5,225 nucleotides of DNA from Deferribacteres bacterium (GTDB taxonomy: Bacteria > Nitrospirota > Thermodesulfovibrionia > UBA6902): contig JAADFS010000130.1 in assembly GCA_013152795.1 (NCBI GenBank), positions 1 to 5,225 on the forward strand, read 5' to 3'. This document shows positions 1 to 5,225 of this stretch, one piece after another. The position numbers were made by a program, and so were the translations under genes. The notes under the pieces are model-generated. The model had not been told where the DNA came from, did no database searches, and saw only the letters and a list, made by a program, of their open reading frames with translations. The number at the start of each line of letters is the position of its first letter. Positions within the stretch are counted from its first letter, which is position 1.

Positions 1-127
1 CATAGAGGGTGGACTCCTCATGCCGGTTCATGCAATATTAAGTTTACTTCAGGAAGTAACGGAGAGAGAAATTCAGCGCCGCGTTCATGCAACCGGAAGG
101 ATTGGAATATGCCTTTTCTTCTCAATA
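1..127. other. Short non-coding stretch downstream of the helicase gene
   Basis: I see no credible gene here. It lies 3' of the helicase stop codon. No GC-rich hairpin followed by a T-run is present on the minus strand, so I cannot place a factor-independent terminator for the helicase transcript. What is visible is a small palindrome (44-59) and a 10-base direct repeat, GTTCATGCAA, at 26-35 and 83-92. A plus-strand frame open from base 20 runs antisense into the helicase and has no family resemblance, so I do not call it. Confidence 0.5.
44..59. repeat. Short palindrome TTACTTC-AG-GAAGTAA
   Basis: Two perfect 7-base arms are separated by 2 bases. As RNA, the innermost C-G pair would have to open to give a CAGG tetraloop on a 6-bp A/T-rich stem, which is weak. 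There is no T-run on either side, so it does not look like a terminator. It could be a protein-binding site for a gene to the left of the window, or chance. Confidence 0.3.
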
Positions 128-1384
128 TCAATACTGCTTTCCGGCCGGGGTTTTCCTTCTGCTGTGTTTCCTCTGGCCCCTTACGGAGCTTTTCTTTCCG
201 CTGATCTTCTTCCGCGGACGGCGTGGCCTCTTCCTGTAGCCGGTGACGATCATTTCCGCGGTTACGGGGATGACCGGAATCTTCTGTCTGATATACTCCT
301 CTATATCAGCAAGTGAATGGACATACTCCTCACACGCAAGGTTTATAGCCCTGCCGCGGGCGCCTGCCCGTGCTGTCCTGCCTATCCGGTGCACATAGTC
401 CTCGGGATCCTGGGGGAGGTCGTAGTTGATCACGTGTGTGACGCCGTCGATATGCAGTCCCCTGCTCGCCACGTCCGTTGCTACAAGGATCGGCAGAGAA
501 CCCTCCCTGAACCGCGAAAGCACCTTCATTCTCTTTCTCTGGGGGATGTCGCCGGTGATGGCAGCGGTTGCGATATCATTGGCATTAAGCAGCGCCACGA
601 GCCGTTCGACTGCGGCCCTGGTATTGCAGAAAATCAGGCAGCGGCTGTTCGGTTCGCGCTTCAGTATTCCAAGGAGAAGACCTGGTTTCTCGGATTTGCC
701 CACGTGATAGATTTCCTGTTCCACCTCTTCCACGGTGATCTTTTCGGGCGTTACCGTAAACTGCTCCGGCATGTTCATGTATTCATAGCAGAGTTCAAGT
801 ACCCGGTTGGAAAGGGTGGCGGAAAACAGCATGGACTGGCGCTTGTTGTAAGGGGACATCCTCCTGAGGAGAAACCTGAGGTCGCTGATGAACCCCATAT
901 CGAACAGGCGGTCTGCCTCGTCAATCACGAGAAACTGGGTCCTCTTCAGACTGTAGACCTTTTGCTTGAGATAATCGATAAGCCGGCCCGGCGTGCCTAT
1001 AAGCATGTCGACCTTTTTGCTGATCTCCCCGCGCTGCTTGAGATAATCCACCCCCCCGAACACCGGCACTATCCTGAAGCCCGCCGGTCCGCCGAGGAGT
1101 TTTGCCTCAGCATGTATCTGCATTACGAGCTCCCTGGTGGGAGCGATTATGAGTGCGCGGGGGGATGGTCCACGAGCCGGAGGACGCACCGCCAGCATGC
1201 GCGAGAATACAGCGATCAGGAAGGCTGCGGTCTTGCCTGTGCCTGTCTGCGCCTGGGCGGCGATATCCTTGCCGCGCAGCGCATCAGGCAGGGTCAGGGC
1301 CTGGACAGGGGTGCATTCCGTAAACCCCGCCGCCCTGATTCCCTCCATGATTTTTCCGGGGAGTTGCAGCTCTTCAAATCTCAC
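128..1384 (-). CDS. rhlB: DEAD-box ATP-dependent RNA helicase, RhlB-like
   Basis: This is a complete 418-residue superfamily 2 RNA helicase that uses ATP to unwind short RNA duplexes in the cytoplasm. Visible motifs in order: Q motif (F3, then G20-F21...P26-V27-Q28), motif I AQTGTGKT (45-52), Ia PTREL (82-86), GG (110-111), Ib TPGR (131-134), II DEAD (155-158), III SAT (188-190), IV LIFCNT (250-255), V ATDVASRG (302-309) and VI HRIGRTARAG (332-341). The stretch after motif VI, with LACEEY at 349-354 followed by an acidic helix and KIPV, closely resembles E. coli RhlB, and the length matches it (about 420). RhlB works with RNase E in RNA decay, but no RNase E gene is in view, so that partnership is not shown. 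Residues 384-411 form a highly basic tail (16 Lys/Arg), probably for non-specific RNA binding. The start is GTG at 1384; the next Met (residue 13) would lose the conserved F3 of the Q motif. The nearest upstream stop in frame is at 1400-1402. No strong Shine-Dalgarno is seen: GAGG lies 13 bases upstream. Helicase identity is certain; the RhlB subfamily is likely but RhlE-type relatives are possible. Confidence 0.95.
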   Translation of the reverse strand: MRFEELQLPGKIMEGIRAAGFTECTPVQALTLPDALRGKDIAAQAQTGTGKTAAFLIAVFSRMLAVRPPARGPSPRALIIAPTRELVMQIHAEAKLLGGPAGFRIVPVFGGVDYLKQRGEISKKVDMLIGTPGRLIDYLKQKVYSLKRTQFLVIDEADRLFDMGFISDLRFLLRRMSPYNKRQSMLFSATLSNRVLELCYEYMNMPEQFTVTPEKITVEEVEQEIYHVGKSEKPGLLLGILKREPNSRCLIFCNTRAAVERLVALLNANDIATAAITGDIPQRKRMKVLSRFREGSLPILVATDVASRGLHIDGVTHVINYDLPQDPEDYVHRIGRTARAGARGRAINLACEEYVHSLADIEEYIRQKIPVIPVTAEMIVTGYRKRPRRPRKKISGKKSSVRGQRKHSRRKTPAGKQY

Positions 1385-1391
1385 GCCTAAT

Positions 1392-1420
1392 ACTATACCT
1401 CAAAAATGCTTAAACTACAA
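1392..1420 (-). promoter_or_regulatory. Possible sigma-70-like promoter for the helicase gene
   Basis: Read on the minus strand, TTGTAG (1415-1420) is followed after 17 bases by TATAGT (1392-1397). The -10 box matches consensus at 5 of 6 positions, the -35 box at only 3 of 6. Transcription would begin near 1385, almost exactly at the GTG start, giving a leaderless or near-leaderless mRNA. That would fit the lack of a good Shine-Dalgarno. The site is a guess from hexamer matching in an AT-rich region. Confidence 0.25.
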
Positions 1421-1476
1421 AGAGATGTAATCCTGAGGTTATGTCTGGATTCTGAAAATATTTATTAAACCTTCCT

Positions 1477-1494
1477 TGATAATATATGTTATCA
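1477..1494. promoter_or_regulatory. 18-base inverted repeat TGATAA-N6-TTATCA, candidate operator
   Basis: Two perfect 6-base arms flank a 6-base AT-rich centre (TATATG), the size and symmetry typical of a site for a dimeric helix-turn-helix regulator. It lies about 93 bases upstream of the helicase start and 280 bases upstream of pilY1. On the minus strand it overlaps -10-like hexamers (TATGAT at 1491-1496, TATATT at 1481-1486), so a bound protein could block helicase transcription. I do not recognise the motif as a specific regulator's site, and A/T-rich palindromes also arise by chance. Confidence 0.3.
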
Positions 1495-1531
1495 TATAAG
1501 AGTCTGAGCAAAGAATCCTTTTTGAGCGGGA

Positions 1532-1595
1532 AACAGCGACCCATTTCGAGTTACGACAATAATATAGTATGCCGGGCTGCCCGCCCGGCGCTGTT
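1532..1595 (+). other. Potential RNA structure: outer stem enclosing a GC-rich hairpin
   Basis: A strong hairpin is formed by GCCGGGC (1571-1577) and GCCCGGC (1583-1589), a perfect 7-bp GC stem with a 5-base loop. An outer pairing, AACAGCG (1532-1538) with CGCTGTT (1589-1595), would enclose it; the two pairings compete only for C1589. Neither strand has a clean T-run after the GC hairpin, so it is a poor factor-independent terminator. It could be part of a structured leader of pilY1, a protein-binding DNA element, or a relic repeat. Its strand and transcription are not shown by the sequence. Confidence 0.4.
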
Positions 1596-1616
1596 AATTC
1601 TGTTGATACGGAGTGA

Positions 1617-1666
1617 TGCCGCAAGGCTGAACTGTTAAAGCAGGGAAATTGTCCGCCTTGCCGGCA
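1617..1666 (+). other. Potential long-stem RNA structure upstream of pilY1
   Basis: TGCCGCAAGGC (1617-1627) can pair with GCCTTGCCGGCA (1655-1666), giving 11 base pairs with a single bulged C (1661) and a 27-base loop. The 5' arm can alternatively fold on itself as GCC-GCAA-GGC (1618-1627), a small hairpin with a GNRA tetraloop. Mutually exclusive folds like this are a hallmark of regulatory leaders, but also occur by chance. No known riboswitch signature was recognised. If the pilY1 promoter lies nearer the gene, this segment would not be in its mRNA. Confidence 0.35.
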
Positions 1667-1765
1667 GAGAGAATATGACCATGCCCTTTGCAAGATTTGA
1701 ATTAAAATAAACTTTTCAGCATCATGTTCTGCCGCCGGATAAATAGGGTGGCAGGCAAGAAGGGG

Positions 1766-1769
1766 GGAG
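1766..1769 (+). promoter_or_regulatory. Ribosome binding site of pilY1
   Basis: GGAG sits at the end of a run of G residues (1762-1767), 5 bases before the ATG at 1775. It supports that ATG over the in-frame GTG at 1748, which has no comparable purine tract, and over the internal ATG at 1823 (Met17), which would remove the basic n-region of the signal peptide. Confidence 0.7.
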
Positions 1770-1774
1770 CAGCA

Positions 1775-4700
1775 ATGCGGGCATTAAAGGGACATAACCA
1801 TAAAAAGAGACGGAAAGTTTTTATGAGTTTCCTTTCCGTGGTGATTCTTATCACGGCCTTCATTCTCACGGCCAGGGGGGACACACTTTCAGGCAGCGGC
1901 AGCACTCCGAGCATGGCGGATTATACGGCATTTCCGCCCATCGGGGGCACAGCGGTAAAACCCAATATCCTTCTCAACCTGGACAATTCTGCATCCCAGA
2001 ATTACTTTGCGTATGATTTTAACTATAATGCGCTGACCGTATCCAAGACCACCGGCAGCAACGGGGGAGACCTCGAACCTCCTGTAAGTGACGGGTTTAA
2101 GCCCACCAAGAAATATTATGGATATTTCGACCCTGAGAAATGGTATAACTACAGGAACGGTGAATTCTTCATCCCGGAAGGAGGCATGGGCCAGTGGAGC
2201 GGCAACTTCCTGAACTGGCTCACAATGAGAAGGGCGGATGTGATAAAAAAGGCCCTTATCGGGGGAAAGACAAAGCGGTGGTCAGGCAGTGATGCCGGCA
2301 ACCATCCCAATGACCTCATCGGACAGCCAGCGCATAATAAATACGAAGGTTACCAGAAACAGGTCCCGCTGGCTCATGCAAGGAAATATACGTCTTACAG
2401 GGGCGCCAGCAACCCCGTAATATTTACATTCAACAATGACTGGGGCGGACAGCCGGAAATAGACGAAAAGGGGAATAAGAGAATGGTTCGGCCCCGGCCT
2501 CCCGTATCCGCCTTTTGTATGGACGCCACCACGTATAGCGCCTCCTGTGCTAACCATAGTAATGTCATCGTGCATCTGAGAAACAATGAAACACCGGAGG
2601 GTGTATTTCAGAAGGTCGGCGACAAGGTAAGATGGGGCCTCGAACTGATGGACGACGGCACAGTCTCCCGCATGAAGGATATGCCGTGTGACAGGATAGA
2701 GACCGGCAAGCCGATGGGCAACAACGGCAATAACAGCAACAACAGCAACAACAATAATAATAGCAATAACAGTAACAACAGTAACAACAGCAACAATGAC
2801 AACAGCAACAACAATGGCGGCAGCATGATGAATATACCCAATATACAGGGCGGCTCGGTGGTTGTTCCGGTGGGATATTATGACGGTAATGTGGAAGTAT
2901 ACTGGAGTGATCAGCCTGTAAAAAGAAAGGACGCCATCCTGAAATGGATTGCGAGCACCGTCACGAACACGCCGGCAACCCCTATTGGCGAGTCCATCTG
3001 GACGGCGACAGGCTATTTCAGGCAGATTGATCTGAATATTCAAAACAAATACGGGCCACGGTATTATAATGAAGATAACGCCCAGATTCCGGAATACCTT
3101 TACGGCTCCTACCCTGTAAGCACTTATAGAGACAAGTTCAGGTTTGATCCGTACAACTATGCCGAGAAACCGGGGATTGATCCTCCACGCCGGCTTCCGT
3201 GCGCCTCGAGCTTTGTTATTACGATCACGGACGGAGAGCCGACCCAGGACCAGGATATTCCCCCCTCAGTAGTAAGTTCTGAGACAACTTATTCCGACGG
3301 CAGCCGCAGTCCTGTGCCTTCGTGGGCGGATGACACATCCACGCTGGATAACGGCTCTCTTCTTAACTATTTCTGGGACCAGGACGACCTTAAGGGCTCT
3401 ACATATGTGGACGACGTCGCCCTGTGGAGCCACATTGAGGTCGATAATAACGACTACCAGTATTACAAGGATCTGAGACAGGACCTCGAAAACGGCCCTG
3501 ATTATGATGGCGACGATAAGGGGGATTACCCGCAGTATCTTACGCATTTCTTTATCTATGCAAAGTTCGGCGGCGGCACGCCTGATGGTGAAAGGCTGCT
3601 GAACTGGTCCAGGGGCTGGCCTACCGCCAAAGGTATAGGCGGCGGCGCGGCCAGGAACGGGGGGTTCATAGAATTATCCGATCCCAGGGATTTCATGCCG
3701 AATGAGGAGGGAGAGTATAACTCTGACGGAGATAAAGCTGACGACACATTCTACGAGGCTAATGACGGCTACCAGCTTGAGGCCGCGCTTATAAACGCCG
3801 TATACATTGCGTTTAAACGTGCGTCCTCCGGCACTTCCGCGAGCCTGATAACCAATACGGCAACGGGTGAGGGGGCGGTTTACCAGGCATACTTCTATCC
3901 ACAGAAGTTTGAAGGCAACGAGATCAGGAAGTGGCTCGGCCACATCTACGCAATTTTTGTCGACAAGTATGGCAACCTGAGGGATGACGCGGGTATCCCG
4001 GGAAAGCTTGATGACGACGATCCTGTCATCAAGATAGAGTACTCTGCCGTAAACGGGATAGAAGTCTACAAGTGCAGCACAACGGACAACGGGGAGACGT
4101 ATTCCTGTCCTCCGACCCCCGAGCCTGAAGGACTTGAGAGCCTCAGGCCTATCTGGGACGGTGGCCGCTGGCTGTGGAAGGCGGCGCCCTCGGACAGGAA
4201 CATATTCACAACCACGGACGGGACCACTGCGATTGATTTCGTCGATACAGCGGACCTAATCTTACGGCCGTATCTCAGGGCAGCCGACTACAGGGAAACA
4301 AAAAACATCATCAACTGGATTCGTGGCGATGATCTGGCGGGAGTGACGGATGGGGGGCACCCTGACGGTTACAGGAAGAGGAGCATCAGCCTTAAAGTCA
4401 ACGGCATAACGTCAAGCAACGTATGGAAGCTGGGTGACATAGTGTATTCAAGCCCGACCCCTGTGGGAAAGCCGATGGAGAACTATGACCTTCTTTACGG
4501 GGACGCCTCTTACACGAAATTCAGGCGGGCTCAGCTTCAGAGGCGGCAGGTGGTTTATGCAGGGGCTAATGACGGGATGCTTCATGCGTTCAATGCAGGC
4601 TGCTATGATGAGACGAGCGGGCGTTTTAGCAACAAGTGTCCTGACGGCAAAACATCCTATGAACTCGGGCAGGAATTGTGGGCGTTCATACCGCGCGGTC

Positions 4701-5225
4701 TTCTGCCTCATCTGAAGTGGCTGACGGATCCTGATTACACGCATGTGTATTACGTGGATTTAAAGCCCAAGATAACGGATGTCCAGGTCTTCGATTGCAG
4801 TGACCATGTGGGAAGAAACCCTGATACAGGCAAGTGCTGGGGGACGATACTCATCGGGGGGTTCCGCTACGGCGGGAAGAAAATAGACTGGACATCGGGA
4901 GGCACGGCGTACAGCGCATCGCCGGAGTACTTTGCACTTGACATAACCGATCCGTTGAATCCGAGGCTGTTATGGACATTTTCCGACGCTGAGCTTGGCC
5001 TCAGCATGTCATATCCTGCGGTGGCCAAGATAGGTGACAGGTGGTATGCGGTCTTTGGTTCAGGGGCGAGGGGTTATTCGGCGACCTCTGATCTCAGCGG
5101 GTTTCAGGAAGGGAAGGTGTTTGTGCTGGAGATATCTGGTGGTGACAATGGAGTAATCAGCCAGTGGACTGAGAACACGAATTTCTGGAAGATTCCGGCC
5201 GGTATTTCAAACGGCTTCATGTCCA
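1775..5225 (+). CDS. pilY1: PilY1-family type IV pilus tip/adhesin protein (partial, 3' end outside window)
   Basis: This is a secreted pilus-tip protein; in the family it primes pilus assembly with minor pilins, promotes adhesion and acts in surface sensing. 1150 residues are seen and the frame is open at the window end. A signal peptide fits residues 1-33: basic n-region (KKRRK at 10-14), hydrophobic core 15-32, no perfect AxA site. The vWA domain spans roughly 62-600, with MIDAS residues D70-x-S72-x-S74, probably T402 in TPIGES, and D486 in ITITDG. An Asn-rich repeat (316-347) is inserted within it. Two Asp motifs resemble Ca-binding loops: D576/D578/D580/D584 and N649/D651/D653/D657. A central region includes GHIYAIFVDKYGNLRDD (722-738). 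The C-terminal PilY1 beta-propeller then begins: VWKLGDIVYSSPTPVG (883-898), VVYAGANDGMLHAFNAG (926-942), GQELWAFIPRGLLPHL (965-980) and YFALDITDP (1052-1060). Ten cysteines, several in pairs 10-13 apart, fit a disulfide-bonded exported protein. No pilin or pilW/X/V-like gene lies immediately upstream. Family identity rests on the propeller motifs and vWA arrangement; exact role is inferred. Confidence 0.9.
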   Translation, partial: MRALKGHNHKKRRKVFMSFLSVVILITAFILTARGDTLSGSGSTPSMADYTAFPPIGGTAVKPNILLNLDNSASQNYFAYDFNYNALTVSKTTGSNGGDLEPPVSDGFKPTKKYYGYFDPEKWYNYRNGEFFIPEGGMGQWSGNFLNWLTMRRADVIKKALIGGKTKRWSGSDAGNHPNDLIGQPAHNKYEGYQKQVPLAHARKYTSYRGASNPVIFTFNNDWGGQPEIDEKGNKRMVRPRPPVSAFCMDATTYSASCANHSNVIVHLRNNETPEGVFQKVGDKVRWGLELMDDGTVSRMKDMPCDRIETGKPMGNNGNNSNNSNNNNNSNNSNNSNNSNNDNSNNNGGSMMNIPNIQGGSVVVPVGYYDGNVEVYWSDQPVKRKDAILKWIASTVTNTPATPIGESIWTATGYFRQIDLNIQNKYGPRYYNEDNAQIPEYLYGSYPVSTYRDKFRFDPYNYAEKPGIDPPRRLPCASSFVITITDGEPTQDQDIPPSVVSSETTYSDGSRSPVPSWADDTSTLDNGSLLNYFWDQDDLKGSTYVDDVALWSHIEVDNNDYQYYKDLRQDLENGPDYDGDDKGDYPQYLTHFFIYAKFGGGTPDGERLLNWSRGWPTAKGIGGGAARNGGFIELSDPRDFMPNEEGEYNSDGDKADDTFYEANDGYQLEAALINAVYIAFKRASSGTSASLITNTATGEGAVYQAYFYPQKFEGNEIRKWLGHIYAIFVDKYGNLRDDAGIPGKLDDDDPVIKIEYSAVNGIEVYKCSTTDNGETYSCPPTPEPEGLESLRPIWDGGRWLWKAAPSDRNIFTTTDGTTAIDFVDTADLILRPYLRAADYRETKNIINWIRGDDLAGVTDGGHPDGYRKRSISLKVNGITSSNVWKLGDIVYSSPTPVGKPMENYDLLYGDASYTKFRRAQLQRRQVVYAGANDGMLHAFNAGCYDETSGRFSNKCPDGKTSYELGQELWAFIPRGLLPHLKWLTDPDYTHVYYVDLKPKITDVQVFDCSDHVGRNPDTGKCWGTILIGGFRYGGKKIDWTSGGTAYSASPEYFALDITDPLNPRLLWTFSDAELGLSMSYPAVAKIGDRWYAVFGSGARGYSATSDLSGFQEGKVFVLEISGGDNGVISQWTENTNFWKIPAGISNGFMS
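2720..2815 (+). repeat. In-frame 9-base-period repeat encoding an Asn/Ser tract (NNS units)
   Basis: This stretch encodes residues 316-347 of PilY1: 23 Asn, 7 Ser, one Gly and one Asp, mostly as NNS triplets. The DNA unit is about AACAACAGY with a 9-base period. Synonymous changes (AAC/AAT, AGC/AGT) interrupt perfect repetition, so the longest exact run is only about two units plus one codon. Units gained or lost by slippage would keep the frame. The tract lies in the vWA domain between metal-site motif 1 (70-74) and the TP motif (402), and probably forms a disordered surface loop. The opposite strand reads as poly-leucine or Val/Ile-rich frames, which are artefacts of this composition. Confidence 0.9.

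Larger units (their letters stand above)
1385..1774. other. Divergent intergenic region between rhlB-like and pilY1
   Basis: These 390 bases separate the 5' ends of the two genes. The helicase-proximal half is AT-rich and holds a possible helicase promoter and an 18-base inverted repeat. The middle (about 1530-1670) is GC-rich in patches and can form several stems. The pilY1-proximal part has an A/T-rich tract (1687-1716) and then a purine-rich ribosome binding site. A weak sigma-70-like pair for pilY1, TTGAAT (1697-1702) and CATCAT (1720-1725) with 17-base spacing, matches consensus at only 4 of 6 positions in each box. I looked for the conserved bases of the cyclic-di-GMP (GEMM), cobalamin and TPP riboswitches and did not find them. 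Minus-strand open frames here (1439-1693, 1702-1914) have no recognisable protein character, and I do not call them. Confidence 0.6.

Noticed and set aside
20..316. Plus-strand frame of 98 codons at the left edge
   Set aside because: It overlaps the helicase 3' end in antisense, has no recognisable features and no good ribosome binding site.
317..1390. Long plus-strand open frame (357 codons) opposite the helicase
   Set aside because: It is fully antisense to a gene with every DEAD-box motif. Its translation is rich in His, Cys and Arg with no family character, as expected from the mirror of a coding strand.
1571..1600. Factor-independent terminator at the GC hairpin
   Set aside because: The stem is strong but is not followed by a T-run on either strand, and it lies between divergent genes where no transcript needs to end.
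1649..1662. Sigma-54-like promoter upstream of pilY1
   Set aside because: TTGTCC...TTGCC vaguely resembles the -24/-12 elements, but the GG is missing and the GG-to-GC spacing is 3 bases short.
1600..1680. Cyclic-di-GMP (GEMM) riboswitch before pilY1
   Set aside because: CGCAAGGC superficially resembles the GCAAAGCC core, but the partner motif and receptor helix order are not found.
1708..1742. FliA (sigma-28)-like boxes TAAACTTT and CCGGATAA upstream of pilY1
   Set aside because: The boxes resemble consensus (TAAAGTTT and GCCGATAA), but the gap is 19 bases instead of about 11, so they would not act together as a sigma-28 promoter.
2608..2841. Minus-strand frame encoding a poly-leucine run
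   Set aside because: Another reading of the complement of the same repeat (GTT/GCT triplets read in a shifted frame as Leu). A compositional artefact.
2282..3043. Minus-strand frame of 253 codons with a Val/Ile-rich, membrane-like segment
   Set aside because: The hydrophobic segment is the reverse complement of the Asn/Ser repeat of PilY1, not a real membrane protein. It lies wholly within the pilY1 frame.

Overview
The window holds two genes that point away from each other, separated by a 390-base divergent intergenic region. On the minus strand is a complete DEAD-box RNA helicase of RhlB type (128-1384). On the plus strand is the 5' part of a large secreted type IV pilus tip protein of the PilY1 family (1775 to the end of the window; 1150 codons seen, the stop lies outside). 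No RNA genes, insertion sequences, CRISPR arrays or integrase genes are visible.

Organism: PilY1 and the RhlB-type helicase imply a Gram-negative-type bacterium with type IV pili. Mid-range GC, frequent AGG for arginine and ATA for isoleucine, and a PilY1 with an Asp/Tyr-rich N-terminal half resemble deep-branching environmental lineages such as Nitrospirota or Desulfobacterota. This is a judgement from style, not a measured placement.

Layout: 1-127 is a short non-coding tail downstream of the helicase, with a small palindrome and a 10-base direct repeat. 128-1384 is the helicase, with all canonical motifs and a strongly basic C-terminal tail. 1385-1774 carries an AT-rich inverted repeat (1477-1494) on the helicase side, then GC-rich potential RNA stems (1532-1595 and 1617-1666), then a purine-rich ribosome binding site just before the PilY1 start. 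1775-5225 is PilY1: signal peptide, von Willebrand factor A (vWA) domain with an intact metal-site signature, a central region, and the start of the C-terminal beta-propeller.

How the genes relate: nothing in the sequence links them functionally. They share only a divergent control region. RhlB-type helicases act in RNA unwinding and decay; PilY1 acts at the pilus tip in assembly priming, adhesion and surface sensing.

The most distinctive features are a 32-residue Asn-rich NNS repeat inserted within the PilY1 vWA domain, two calcium-loop-like Asp motifs in the N-terminal half of the same protein, and unexplained predicted RNA structure upstream of it. I found no clear evidence for a wholly new system; these are unusual elaborations of known families.
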